Shown: positions 1 to 11,512, counted from the first letter of the stretch. The stretch is 64,000 nt of DNA from Platynereis dumerilii (GCA_026936325.1 JAPTHN010000001.1:6584560-6648559); one strand, 5' to 3'. Notes: generated from the letters alone by a model not told the origin. Translations and numbers: made by a program.

Positions 1-160
1 TTACCAGAAAGCAATGTTGTGCCATCATTTCAGAACGTTGCTGTATGCAGTTTGCCAAATAAAGGCTTTCAAAATGTTGAGGAAAAAAAAGAAGAAAATG
101 ATTTTGATGAAAAAAAAACCGAACAATAACAATATAAATTCCCCTAACGGGGGAATTTAT
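1..160 (-). mobile_element. Family A Helentron-like element, 5' end only (runs off the window)
   Basis: Read on the minus strand, the 5' palindrome of family A lies at 134-160 (arms AAATTCCCC and GGGGAATTT around a GTTA-type loop), followed by the family leader ATTGTTATTGTTCG and a T-rich tract. The body continues beyond position 1, so only the 5' end is visible. It abuts the CTAG end of the next A element with just TTAT between, the usual spacing in this window. Non-coding. Confidence 0.65.
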
Positions 161-162
161 AA

Positions 163-1111
163 CTAGTACACCTGTAATTGTGCACAATTACAAAGATAAA
201 TTCCCCCTCCCCCTCCCATCCCCCTGCCCCCTTCCCTTCTACCTTCCCCATCCCCTGATTCACACAAAAATATAATTGGGTCAGCATTTATTGCAACAGA
301 GAAAATGTGCAGCCAGTGAAGTATGAGAAGTGATGAAATGGACATATGGCCAGGAAAATGTGTTTCCAGCCATAAGAAGCATTTGGGGAGCTGAAAAGTG
401 AGATAACATTTTCAGGGTCCACCGCGATTTTGAACGGACGGTGCTAGAGTATTATGCTATATACCACGTGAAAGCTAAGAAACAGAGCTGTCTGGTAATA
501 TTTTTTATTTTTCTGTAGCTTAAATAGGAGCTGAGTTATCGGCGTTTGAAAAATAGGCTTTTTGTGGTGCTATAGCGCCGATACCGTTAACGCTAGAAAG
601 TTGAAATCCTAGTGGATTGTTACACTATAGTATGACTGTAACTGCATACAATTTCAGCTTCATTGGAGCATTGCTTCCTAGTTTTTTGAAAATTTTAGCG
701 GCAATTTTGGGAATTACCTTATTTGAAAAATTCATATAAAAAAAACTTTTAAAGATATTGCCAAAAGCCTCCTTTCCGCACTGCGTATATCTTTAGAGAT
801 TATTATCTTAAAATTTGGTGTATTTTCCTTGACTGGTTTTGACAAAACTGTGAACACAAATTTTTTATCAATTTCTTGCGTAATTACCAGTTAACTAGGA
901 ATTACGCAATATAATTCCAGTACATAAAATTGTTTACCAAAAGCAAATTGACCCTTTTTGTTTTAGTTGATTATTGCAAATAGTTTTTGAAATACAGCCT
1001 GTCAAATTGTTGACGAAAAATAAAAAGAAAAAAAAAAAAAAACAAAAAAAAATAGGATGATGAAAAAAAAAACGAACAAAAACAATATAAATTCCCCTAA
1101 CGGGGGAATTT
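163..1111 (-). mobile_element. Family A Helentron-like element, full length
   Basis: On the minus strand it starts at a palindrome with arms AAATTCCCC/GGGGAATTT (1087-1113), passes through the A body and ends in a G-rich tract, the subterminal repeat GGGGGAATTT, the hairpin GTAATTGTGCACAATTAC and AGGTGTACTAG (CTAG at 163-166). Length is about 0.95 kb, matching plus-strand copies at 26518, 46014, 58803 and 59806. No credible coding region; short frames inside are not kept in other copies. The end structure (hairpin near the 3' end, CTAG, insertion next to T) is that of Helitron-2/Helentron elements. The family name is inference because no Rep/helicase gene is present. Confidence 0.75.
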
Positions 1112-1140
1112 ATAATAAAAGGTAATCGAAGAATATCAAT

Positions 1141-1232
1141 ATAATCCCCCGCCCGCAAGCGGCGGGGGATTATAATAATAATAATAAAACGAACAATATC
1201 AATATAATCCCCCGCAAGCGGCGGGGGATTAT
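1141..1232 (-). mobile_element. Two orphan family E 5' ends (palindrome plus leader)
   Basis: Two minus-strand E palindromes, AATCCCCCG...CGGGGGATT, at 1141-1173 and 1204-1232, each followed by a leader and a TTA tract but no E body. The 1141 copy has a longer GC-rich stem and the variant leader ATATTCTTCGATTACC, also found after the E 5' ends at 7671 and 10693. Both look like 5' ends split from their bodies by later insertions into the adjacent TTA tract. Their bodies should lie left of this window. Confidence 0.65.
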
Positions 1233-1243
1233 AATAAGAATAA

Positions 1244-4125
1244 CTAGTATACTAAATTGCACAGCAATTTAAAGGAAGAACTTCCCTTCCCTTCCAATCC
1301 CTTCCATTCCTTTCGATCCTTTCCCTTCCTTTCCATTGCCGTATGTTGGATTCCTTTCTTTGGCCTTGATGAGTCTGTTTTGGTTGGCCAAGGGCCATAG
1401 CTGGTACTTCGAGCTCACTTGCAATAGTGCAAGGAACTACACAAACAGAGGCACATAAAGAATCACACATTGCTTAGCATGGAGGGCTTTTGTGGGCAAT
1501 GGTACAGTGAGGCCATGACTATTGAAACATTTTGGTCATGGAGCAATTTGTCCAAATACATGAGGCATCCATATATGTATAGGTTATTCACCACGTGAGA
1601 GGAAATATTAGCCCGAGATGTGATAAACATATGTTGCTGATCCCATAGTGAATAACTGGCTTATACCATGAGACAAATACTCAAACAGTCAAACATGCAG
1701 AGGATAACTGGACAACAAAGAATATGGGAATTATTTCCTTGAATTACTGGCATGTGATTGGCTGACTGAGGTGTCGAATTGTATAACTCAAGCAATACCA
1801 CTAGCACCTCCTATCTGTACATAGTTATAAACACAGTTGAGTGCACACAGGTCACCTTCTGGCCCTTTTTACCTGTCAATTTGATAATTGGCACAGAGCC
1901 AAGATTCACAAAGAGAAGATTTATCAAAGTAGCACACCATTATAAAACACTCAATTTATATTTAATCTTCATGAAATTTCCAAACTTCTCTCAAGTGATA
2001 CACAGTTTATCAATTTATCATAATGAAATGTATACATGTAAACAAGGCAATATGCCCAAAGGTTTGAGTAAAGTTTCATGCACAATTCAGCAAGGAGTGT
2101 GAACTATTTGCCTTTTGAAAATTGATCTTCATGCTGTTAAATTGTGAATGTGGAGAACCACACTTAAATAATGTAGTGTACTTTTGTAGGCAGACATAAT
2201 GAGACATTTGTTTTTCCATTGAGTTTATTCATCCAAACTTGGAAATTTATAAAAAAAGAAATACAATAAAACATATATACATGCAGATATATGCAGGCTC
2301 ATGTAACAGGCCTGTGTAAACAGCATGTAAGCTTATGTTTCACTTTGATTCTTTGGAATCAAAGTGAAGGGCAAAATATAATTAGCAGCAATGGCCTTGT
2401 GAATAGGTAGCATGATGGTTATTTGGAACATATTAAAAACATTAGATGTTTTGAGTGGCATGCTGGCAGTGCATAACACAATGTGGGCCTATATCAATAC
2501 AATGACAAGCTTGAGTGGATTCCAGGGTGATTTAGCTTGCTACTGGGCAGATTATCAAAGCAATTAGCAATAAAAAAGAATTGTTCTTTGCAAGGTCGGC
2601 TCTGCATGGATCCTGGAACTGTGGCATTCAATAAGAAGGCAACATAGCATGATGAAGCTTTGTTGTAATAAATTTAGCTTTGATATGTGTGGCATCCAGT
2701 TACTGGAAGTCTGGTTAACTGTGGCCTCACCATGGCACCCTGTAAGCAATGGACTTTGTTGAAACCCTAACCCTAATGACTTGTCACAGACAAACTATAA
2801 GAGGTAGGAAGACATGCTTTTAGACATACATAGGGCAAACAGTCAGCAACATGTCATATCAGTTTTAAGTGATTTGAAGCAGTATTTCACAAGTTATAAT
2901 TTAATTATAAATGTAATAGAAAAAATATGTGCTTATTTGCAAACAATAGGGCAACAAATAAGCAACATATCATATCAATTTTAACGGATTTGAAACATTA
3001 TTGGAAGAGTTTTAATTGGATTATAAAATTCATCGTAGGGAGATGTGCTTACATGGAAAAATAGGGCAGACAATAAGCAATGTTCCATATTAGTTATACT
3101 TAATTTGAAATAATACTTCATGAGTTATAAATGAATAAATAAAATTATATTTGTAGAGTTGGCTATTAATATGAGATATATGCCCTTGGAGCACATAAAA
3201 GGATATAATTTTCCACATTTTTTGGTGTTAATTTCGTGACATTTGAACAAGAAGAAGCTGAGCAATCTACATTTCAATTTTGAAATTTAAAAAATTCTCA
3301 AGCAAAAAGTATTTTAAGTGGAACATTTTGCTTTGGAGACATTATGCAGGTCCATAATGGGTACCACACAAAAAATATACATGAACATCCATGAGGAGCT
3401 TCATAGTTTTTTTGGGCAAAATAGGTTTTGGGAGGCCCAAAAAGTGACATGAAATTTTCAATGTCTGACGCGATTCTATACCGTACGTACTAGAGGTTAT
3501 TGCTATACATCATTGCAAAGCTGATATTCTGAGGTTTTCAAAAATGGTCCTGTTTTTCCTCTAGGATTAATATTAAGGGAGATACAGCCCTTCAAAAGTT
3601 CGATTTTTGAGGCCCTGTGGCACCTAAAGTATTGGACCTGGGGTGCCGTACTTTTGCATTTCCACTGTACCCCTGTAGTACTCATTATTTGTGGCAGGAC
3701 ATGAAATTCTGATCAATACGTCATGGGTTTTCATTGCATCACCCCTTGAAATTTCGGGGTGCCAAAACTTCGAACTTTTTTTTCTCAAAAATTTTCTAGG
3801 AGGCGTGAGATGATATTCCTTTCTGCACTGCGCATTTCTTTGGAGAATCGGGGGAAAAAATTTTGAGGAAAAGTATGTCAATACTTTTCCCAGAACCGGA
3901 GCGAGAAATTTTTTTTGAAAATTGGACGTAATTCCCATGACAAGCGTAATTCCGATGCGCAATTCCCAACACTAAAGGGCATTTCTAGTGTTTATATGGT
4001 GCTGAAGTATCTTTCTGATATCTTTACTTGGCTATGTTTTATTCAACATTGAAAAATGACCAAAAACGCGGCAGAAAAGTGCAAATCCGTACAATATCAA
4101 GAAGAACTTCCCAAGGGAAGTTCTT
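1244..4125 (-). mobile_element. Family C-long Helentron-like element
   Basis: Minus-strand 5' palindrome AAGAACTTCCC/GGGAAGTTCTT at 4102-4125. The 3' end has a GGAAGGGAA-type purine tract, the subterminal repeat GGGAAGTTCTT, the hairpin AAATTGC-TGT-GCAATTT and AGTATACTAG (CTAG at 1244-1247). At 2.88 kb it is almost twice the 1.5-1.7 kb of ordinary C copies because of a 1.2-kb inner segment. It is a near copy, in inverse orientation, of 41667-44533. It contains a telomere-like TTAGGGTTAGGG motif (reverse strand near 2764). No coding region supported. Confidence 0.75.
1507..2730. mobile_element. 1.2-kb passenger or insertion inside C-long
   Basis: Compared with ordinary C copies, about 1.2 kb of extra sequence starts at GTGAGGCC (1507) and ends at GGCCTCAC (2730). 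These 8-bp ends are perfect inverted complements and the similarity extends imperfectly inward. The segment holds a small palindrome with GTTATTCACC-type arms around 1583-1660. It could be an old DNA transposon or captured host DNA. Both C-long copies carry it at the same place, so it preceded their amplification. No recognisable protein. Confidence 0.4.
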
Positions 4126-4149
4126 AATAATAAAACGAACAATATCAAT

Positions 4150-4178
4150 ATAATCCCCCGCAAGCGGCGGGGGATTAT
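4150..4178 (-). mobile_element. Family E 5' end, outermost boundary of the left stack
   Basis: Minus-strand palindrome AATCCCCCG...CGGGGGATT followed by the E leader and TTATTA, directly adjoining the C-long 5' palindrome. To its right lies non-repetitive sequence, so this looks like the original insertion boundary of the left-hand stack. Its body must lie left of the window. Confidence 0.6.
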
Positions 4179-5148
4179 AATAATATGTTGCTGATTACCA
4201 TACCACCACCATGATGAAGTTACCAGAATCTACGTGCCAATATGATCAGTTAGACATGCACATTCAATATTGTGATAAAGTTACTCTTCGGTCTCCACCA
4301 AAAAACCATAACTGTGAAATATTTCCTTCAATACATGCATATTCCGGGTCTACATGATTAATTTCTTCTCCCTGATATCAATTTTTTGTTAACTATTTTT
4401 CAGGTCTTCAGGAGTGAAATCAAAGCTGTATTTTTTTCGAATGAAACATTATAATAACAGCCCTTGCATCAGTGTCTATGCAGACTGTGCTTCATTACTA
4501 AAATATCCCTCACACGTGGTAAATGTGTAACATGTTAGTGACTCCGACTCTCTCCCATCTCATGCACCTATCAACCAGCATGAGTTCCCAGAACTGGGCT
4601 TAGAGGGCTGCACTTACTACCACATATATCTATCTATATTCTGCACCAAAATTTTTAAGCCAATCATATTAAGGGAGATAAGTCATGTGCCACGCCAATA
4701 AATAACGATATTGGCTTTTGGAAAGTGTTACTGGCGCCTTAAGGCTATATTGGCGTCCTCAGTGCTTATGTACTTAAGTTAATGCAACAAATTATCAATT
4801 ATTGATGAAGGAAACGCAGCAACTTCTCTATTATCAAGGTGCTAATTGCCATTGCTGATAATTGACCAAATTCCAATTGAAACTTGTGGCACTTTCTAAG
4901 TGAAACTATTTGCAGACTTCAGAGATTAATCTATTTGAACAAAGGCAATTAAAGCAAGATGACCTGATTGCAATACACTGAATACAATAATTGTCTGCTG
5001 TATAGAATTGGAAACACACAGATAATCTTAAAAAAAAAAAAAAGAAATCATAAAAATAATTTAAGCATCAAAAAACTTTTTTTGTTTTTACAATAAGGAA
5101 TGAAAGCGCTTTTATAAAATAGGATAACCATAAAGCCTGTCTCTTTGA

Positions 5149-5234
5149 GTAGATATAGATAGATAGATAGTTGGATAGATAGATAGTTAGACGGATAGAC
5201 AGATATATAGATAGATAGATAGATGGATAGAATG
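5149..5234. repeat. GATA microsatellite
   Basis: Imperfect (GATA)n tract with GTTG, GTTAGACG and ATAT interruptions. Simple sequence, no further function visible. Confidence 0.8.
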
Positions 5235-5320
5235 ATAAAAGAATTTCAAATTGAAAACGGACACCTTCTTTTATTTACAAACATCTATAAGTCTCAAAAT
5301 TTTGGAGCAGAACGTAACAA

Positions 5321-5454
5321 ATAGTGGATGTTGAGTCAACCAATATTGAGTTTTATTGGCCTCAGCAGGTAATATTGGTCGCGGCCTGCGACCTTGACCA
5401 ATATTACTGCTTCGGCCAATAAAACTCAATATTGGTCTCCTCACCATCCACTAT
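5321..5454. mobile_element. Foldback MITE-like element
   Basis: A 134-bp near-perfect hairpin. It begins ATAGTGGATG and ends CATCCACTAT, with inner arms CCAATATTGAGTTTTATTGG and its complement around a GC-rich centre (GGTCGCGGCCTGCGACC). Too short to code; the size and structure fit a foldback MITE. No clear target duplication can be called because the flanks are low complexity. Confidence 0.6.
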
Positions 5455-6746
5455 CTATATAATATATCTGTCAAAACATTAGGTCATCATTTCACCCTTA
5501 TGTACTAATGGAATATCTTCATTTCATTTGACGTTGGACTGTCACTATAATTGACAAAACAAAGAAGAAAGTTTCTTATTTGAAGTTATTTGATATTTGG
5601 ATCAAAAACCCAATAATAAAGGCACCCTGCTGCGATTTTTCTCATTAGATTTTCGATATGTCATCAATTTGGTTTGAGAAATTCTTCAGAAAATAAATAC
5701 ATTAAAAGTCAACTTTTTGTTCTAAAGAAGGATGTGCTAGTGACAATAATTTACTCATATGTCTTATTGAAACAACAGGCCAATGCAAAAATACAATCCA
5801 AGAACAAACACAGGTGAAAAAAGTGGCATTATGTTATCTCCAACAACAATGCAAAAATCTAAGTATCATGAAAATTAGACACACTTTTGATGTCTGCTAT
5901 CTTTAGATGTTGGCCTCCATATTTAGTTTTGGGGAAACAACAAAAGTCAATATTTTGAAATGCAATCAGCATAATTGCATTCCTGTGTATACCAAGTGAA
6001 GGACCATTGATCTGTATCTTTGCTTGGTTGCTCTAAAGGTTCACTTCAGCATAGGTCTGTTGTGATATTTATAAGCATCAGCCTTTCGCTGTAGCAGTAA
6101 ATCGAGCATAGCATTGGTTAATTTCTCCATGATGATTGATGAAGCAGAGTTAATATTTTAAAATGAGGATATCCAATATACAGATTAAATGTTTGAACAT
6201 GAATATAATATTTGTCGATTTGAAAATAATTGTTTTGCTCCACACAGTATTTTAATCATGTATTTTGGTTGATTGATACCATTTGATTCAGTACCTTCCA
6301 TTGCTTTTGATGAATCTCAAAAATATACAGTGTCACTTCTAAGTTGGTGAGGCAGAGGAAGTTTTGCAATTATGTCAATGCCAAACATCATCAACCAAAC
6401 TGTTTGTGAAATCAAGGATATACTGCAATGAGAAGAAACGTATGGGGTCATATTGGGTAATATTTGAGGCATAAGGGACACAAATGGTTCACATTTTTTC
6501 TTTGTTGAGGATTTTTAGCATTGTCCCAATTAAAATGGCAAAACATAATCCCTTTCACATTTAGAGGCAGCACTGGACGTATTGCTGGTAGTAAGAACCT
6601 GAACAGAGCCAGAAATCCATGTTTTAAACCCGAAAAGGTTGCGTCTTGCTTATTAGATCTCTTATTAAATGCTCGTGAGGTGGCGTCCCTTTACTTGCCA
6701 TGTTATAATGATGAAGAATACACTGTAAAATTTCAATTTTAGGTCA

Positions 6747-7150
6747 GCTTAAATGATTGAGTCAGATGGTTGCACAATATCATAACTTATACATGTAGAT
6801 CTTGGCAGATCAGCGGTCCACATCTTTTTCAAAATTCACTTTCAACTTGGCCTTGTGATGTCACTGACTTGAAGGTGTTTTAATGACTTGTTTGCGTCAG
6901 TTACTGTTCAATGTTTTAATCAGCATGTCTAATAAACAAACTATTGATCTTTCACAACATATGCAGCTGATAAAAGGATTAGAACACTAACAAGTAGCTG
7001 CCAATGACGCGGTAATGCCAGTTTGAAAGTTAAACATGAAGAAATTAAGATTTCCAGTGAACCGCTAATCTGCAGAGAGCTCTAAGACTACAAACCAAGT
7101 TATCTCAAACTAATTGCGCTACTATCCCACTCAATCATTTAAGATAACTC
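6747..7150. mobile_element. Possible MITE with imperfect long inverted repeats
   Basis: The segment starts with CTTAAATGATTGAGT and ends with the reverse complement ACTCAATCATTTAAG. Similarity between the arms continues inward imperfectly for roughly 80 bp (for example CAGATCAGCGGTCCAC against the complement of GTGAACCGCTAATCTG). About 400 bp and non-coding. Boundaries are approximate. Confidence 0.4.
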
Positions 7151-7670
7151 AAAATTTTGTGACATCATTGATATCCTCAAATGCAAAATATACAATCACT
7201 CTTCCTCCTCGGTTGTAATAAGTCTATCTCAACAATTAGATTGCCAAAATATTTATCTTATCATTTTGACTTTCTAATTTTGATAATTTTGATATCTCGC
7301 TGAAGTCGAAGTACATGCCAGCGAAGATGTGTTTATCATCCGGACACTTTGTTGCTGATGCAGATGAAACCGGATAGTGCCATTTGCCGCCCCCACAAGA
7401 ATAATAAAGTCACATGACACAGGTGACATATGAGGGTAATCAGAAGGAAGATGAGAAGCAGGGCATTGGCAAGCTAATATCTGAGTGGCAGAGGTAATAT
7501 TTATGAATCACTAAAGTGTGAAGTAAAGAAAAAAATGAAGTGCTTTAGTCTGTATAGGCCTAATTATATAGGTGGTAAAATGTCATCTGTTTGTGTTGCG
7601 TCATTCTATTTTTATCACATGTATGTATTTGTCATTAGTTTAACTTAACTGAACTTTACAAGATCTAATT

Positions 7671-7703
7671 ATAATCCCCCGCCGCTTGCGGGCGGGGGAT
7701 TAT
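7671..7703 (+). mobile_element. Family E 5' end that opens the right-hand stack
   Basis: The E palindrome (AATCCCCCG...CGGGGGATT with a longer GC stem) follows non-repetitive spacer and a T. It is followed by the variant leader ATATTCTTCGATTACC and TTTTATT, then immediately the B element at 7731. No E body follows here. By bracket counting its body is the one that resumes at 63751, about 56 kb away. Confidence 0.6.
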
Positions 7704-7730
7704 ATTGATATTCTTCGATTACCTTTTATT

Positions 7731-10690
7731 AAGAATTTACCTATGGTAAATTCTATTTGTTTTTGCTATTATTTTTTTTATTCTTATTCTTATTCTTATT
7801 CTCTCAAAATGGTTTTATGTTCACAAAAGATTGTCAAAAGGTAAGTCAGTTGTTGGGTATTACGTAATTGGGTCATTTGATGTCATTTTCACAGTTGTCT
7901 TTTTCACAGAGCCGTTCAAAGTCGAAAATTAGCAAACTTTAAAGGCTTATAACTCAAAAAGTATTTGAGATAATCAGATAGGATTAAAAATGCTGTGACA
8001 AAAAGTTTTTGTCAATGTATTGGTAGAAGTGATATGACAATTGGTCTAGCGGGTAAAGGGCTATTGCACTTGAGCAGTTTTCAGTGTTGCGCAGGTTTCT
8101 CAAGTTACGTAATAGATAGAAACATGGTGATGGTGGCTAAAGTTAGCCAGTATCTGGGGCCAGTGCTGATTCAACAAATGGTTGAAGTCGGGCAAAGACG
8201 TTTAGAAAAAAGGCAATTTTTCAAAATCGTGGGTTCAAAATTTAGGTTGAATTGTGAAATCTCCATGAAGGAGTAGTCTGAGGTCATCAAAATGTTAATG
8301 AACTACCCTTAACTTTTCCCAGAAACACTATATTGACCAAAACATTTGACCTATAGGTGATATTTGAAGGTGATATGAGCCATCAAAGTCAAAAAAGTTG
8401 AATTTTTCAAAAATTCTGAAAATTATGTTTTTTTTCCACAATCCTCTTAACAGTCTGAGGTTTACTGGTCACTAATATGGTTATCAAAAGCCCCCTATTA
8501 GAATTGTTTCATATCCTCAACTTAATTTGTAAAAAAATTGTGAAAAGTGGCACTTCACAACTTACATGACATTTTGCATAAATAATTTAATTTGAATGGG
8601 AAATATTACTCCTACAGCTTTCTGTAAATTAAATGAAAACCAATATGACATACTGGCAATCACATGAGCACAAAAAAATTGACAAGTAGTCTCATTCATC
8701 ATGGTCCAATTTGAGGTCAAAGATGAAATGAAAATTGACCATTTTCAGAGATGATTTTTTTCAACTCAGAAGGAATGTCTCAATTTTCTTAATTTTAAAG
8801 GACAATGTGAACTGAATTGTTGTGGTCAATTTTGGTAAACAACAAGTCTGTAGCTACAGCCATCTCTGAGCAGTAAAGGTCAAAAGGTCAAAAAATGACC
8901 AAATGGTCAGCAAAAAAATTCATTTTCACATGATGCAGGTGACACCATTTCACACTCCAAAGCAGGCTGGCCGCATATATTAGCATACATTAACCATATA
9001 TGAAAAGCTGTTCTGGCCGTTTCAGGTGACGGGGCCAGTGTACGCTACTGACTAATGTTTATATACATATTACAGTCTCAAATGACTGAGTGGAGTTGAG
9101 AACAGGAGTTGTAGTCAGGACCCTGAGCCAGGTCTGTGAGTCAGGTCTGTGAGTCAGGTCTGTGAGGCAGGTCTGTGAGTCAGGTCTGTGAGTCAGGTCT
9201 GTGAGTCAGGTCTGTGAGTCAGGTCTGTTAGTCGGGTCTGTTAGTCAGGTCTGTGAGACAGGACCCTGAGTCAGGTCTCTGAGTCAGGTCCCTGAGTCAG
9301 GACCCTAGGTCAGGTCTCTGAGTCAGGACTCTGAGTCTCAACTATTAGTCTCGACTATGAGTCAGGCCGCTGAGTCAGGACTCGGAGTCAGGAATCTGAG
9401 TCAGGCCTCTCAGTCAGGACTTTGAGTCAGGACTCTGAGTCAGGACTCTGAGTCAAGACTCGGAGTCAGGACTCTGTCAGGTCTGTGAGTCAGGTCTGTA
9501 AGTTAGGACCCTGAGTCAGGGCTCTGAGTCAGGACCCTGAGTCAGGACTCTGAGTCAGGACTCTGAGTCAGGACTCTGAGTCAGGACTCAGAGTCAGGAC
9601 TCAGAGTCAGGACTCTGAGTCTCGACTATGAGTCTCGACTATGAGTCTCGACTATGAGTCTCGACTATGAGTCTCGACTATGAGTCTCGACTATGAGTCT
9701 CGACTATGAGTCTCGACTATGAGTCAGGGGCCGCTGAGTCAGGGGCCGCTGAGTCAGGCCACTCGAGTCAGGACTCGGAGTCAGGACTCGGAGTCAGACC
9801 TCGGAGTCAGGACTTGAGGTCAGGACTCGGAGGCAGGACTCTAAGCTAGGACTTGGAGTCAGGCCTCGGAGTCAGGCCTCGGAGTCAGGCCTCGGAGTCA
9901 GGCCTCGGAGTCAGGCCTCGGAGTCAGGCCTCGGAGTCAGGCCTCGGAGTCAGGAATCTGAGTCAGGACACGGAGTCTGGACTTGGAGTCAGGACTCTGA
10001 GTCAGGACTCTGAGTCAGGACTCTGAGTAAGGACTCTGAGTCAGGACTATGAGTCTAGCCTATGAGTCTAGCCTATGAGTCTAGCCTATGAGTCTCGACT
10101 ATGAGTCTAGCCTATGACTGAGTCAGGGGCCGCTGAGTCAGGGGCCGCTGAGTCAGGACTTGGAGTCAGGACTTTGAGTCAGGACTCGGAGTCAGGACTC
10201 GGAGTCAGGACTTGAGGTCAGGACTCGGAGGCAGGACTCTAAGCTAGGACTTGGAGTCAGGCCTCGGAGTCAGGCCTCGGAGTCAGGCCTCGGAGTCAGG
10301 AATCTGAGTCAGGACACGGAGTCTGGACTCTGAGTCAGGACTCTGAGTCAGGACTCTGAGTCAGGACTCTGAGTCAGGACTCTGAGTCAGGACTCTGAGT
10401 CAGGACTCTGAGTCAGGACTCTGAGTCAGGACTCTGAGTCAGGACTCTGAGTCAGGACTCTGAAATGAACGTTCTCACTCCTGACATGTAAAACATTGAT
10501 GAAGGTAGTGAAAATGTGAACCAGTCCCGTCGAATATTATCATTTGCGTGTGTCCTTGAGTCCTTCAGTTTTGTCTGTCTGTCTGACCGTTGGTCCGGCC
10601 ATTTATTTGTCCATTTACAGGCAAACTTTAGTTGAAAGTAAAGGTAAATTCTTTGTAATTGTCCCTGATGACAATTACCGTCTTCTCTAG
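7731..10690 (+). mobile_element. Family B Helentron-like element with minisatellite core
   Basis: It starts with the palindrome AAGAATTTACC/GGTAAATTCT, then the leader CTATTTGTTTTTGCTA and a TTATTC tract. The body holds a conserved 1.3-kb AT-rich part and a 13-bp minisatellite. It ends with GGTAAATTCTTT, a hairpin with 9-bp stem GTAATTGTC/GACAATTAC, and CGTCTTCTCTAG. The ends are complementary (GAATTTACC against GGTAAATTC). A 93-codon open frame at 7995-8276 recurs in other B copies but shows no recognisable domain. Minisatellite-cored non-autonomous Helentrons are known in insects and bivalves; assignment here rests on the end structure. Confidence 0.75.
9113..10466 (+). repeat. 13-bp GAGTCAGG minisatellite of B copy 1
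   Basis: About a hundred tandem 13-bp units of the type GAGTCAGGWCTSK, in blocks of variants: GAGTCAGGTCTGT, GAGTCTCGACTAT, GAGTCAGGCCTCG and GAGTCAGGACTCT, plus 15-bp GGGGCCGCT units. A block of roughly 400 bp (around 9726-10110 and again 10130-10470) is repeated with the same variant order, so the array has grown by higher-order duplication. Most units contain TGAGTCA, the AP-1 consensus. Open frames through it are artefacts of the 39-bp (3 x 13) periodicity. Confidence 0.9.
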
Positions 10691-10692
10691 TT

Positions 10693-10725
10693 ATAATCCC
10701 CGCTCGCGCAGCGGCGGGGGATTAT
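10693..10725 (+). mobile_element. Family E 5' end (body resumes at 24874)
   Basis: Palindrome beginning AATCCCCGCTCGCG with the variant leader ATATTCTTCGATTACC and a TTATTATTAT tract. An A element, a B element and a complete E element follow before an E body without its own palindrome appears at 24874. Bracket matching assigns that body to this 5' end. Confidence 0.55.
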
Positions 10726-10760
10726 ATTGATATTCTTCGATTACCTTTTATTATTATTAT

Positions 10761-11512
10761 AAATTCCCCCGTTAGGGGAATTTATATTGTTTTTGTTCGT
10801 TTTTTTTTTCAGCATCCTATTATTATTTTTCTTTTTATTTTTCGTCAACACTTTGACAGGCTGTATTTTCGAAACCATTTACAGTAACTACCTGAAATTG
10901 CAGAGTAATATTGCTTTTGGTAAACAATTTTATATACCGGAATTACAGAGCGTAATTTTTCGTGAACTGGTAATTACGCAGCAAAAGCATAAAAAATTTG
11001 TGTTCACGGTTTTAGAAGAACCAATGAGTGAAATTACACCAAATTTTTACACAATCATCTCTAAAGATATACGCAGTGCGGAAAGGAGGCTTTTGGCAAT
11101 ATCTTTAAAAGTTTTTTTTATATGAATTTTTAGAATAAGGGAATTCCCAAAATTGCTACTAAAATTTTCCAAAAACTAGGAAGAAATGCTCCAATCAAGC
11201 TGAAATTGTATGCAGTTACAGTCATACTATAGTGTAACAATCCTCTAGAATTTCAACTTTCTAGCGTTAACGGTATCGGCGCTATAGCACCACAAAAACG
11301 GTATTTTCAAGCGCGGATAACTCGGCCCCTATTAAAGCTACAGAAAAATAAAAAATACCACCAGAAAGCTCTGTTTCTTAGCTTTCACATGGTATATAGC
11401 ATGATACTCTAGCGCCGTCCGTTCAAAATCGCGGTGGACCCTGAAAATGTTATCTCACTTTTCAGCTCCCCAAATGCTTCTTGTGGCTGGAAACACATTT
11501 TCCTGCCCATAT
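10761..11512 (+). mobile_element. Family A element, 5' part (split by an Academ-like transposon)
   Basis: The A palindrome AAATTCCCCC...GGGGAATTT, leader ATTGTTTTTGTTCG and A body run to CCTGCCCATAT at 11512. The sequence then switches to a transposon inverted repeat and resumes at 19793. The two parts sum to about 0.94 kb, the normal A length, and ATAT is duplicated at the junctions. This dates the transposon insertion after the A insertion. Confidence 0.8.

Larger units (their letters stand above)
4179..7670. other. Spacer between two divergent element stacks
   Basis: About 3.5 kb that lacks the Helentron-like families. It is AT-rich with stops in all frames. The longest open frame (6521-6742, 73 codons) resembles no family I know and has no visible splice or promoter context. 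Only a GATA microsatellite, a perfect foldback element and a MITE-like inverted repeat stand out. It may be host intergenic or intronic DNA. Confidence 0.5.

Noticed and set aside
4631-5310. Possible larger inverted-repeat element (TTCTGCACCAAAATTTTT against TTTTGGAGCAGAA)
   Set aside because: Only about 17 bp of imperfect match in AT-rich sequence, with no target duplication or related structure.
6521-6742. 73-codon frame in the spacer
   Set aside because: No recognisable domain, no promoter, splice or repeat context, and of a length expected by chance.
7995-8276. 93-codon frame recurring in B elements (also 20235, 35738, 51614)
   Set aside because: Length is kept but the diverged copy at 35738 changes many residues without apparent codon bias, the fifth copy is only partly open, and there is no known domain. 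Treated as conserved non-coding element sequence.
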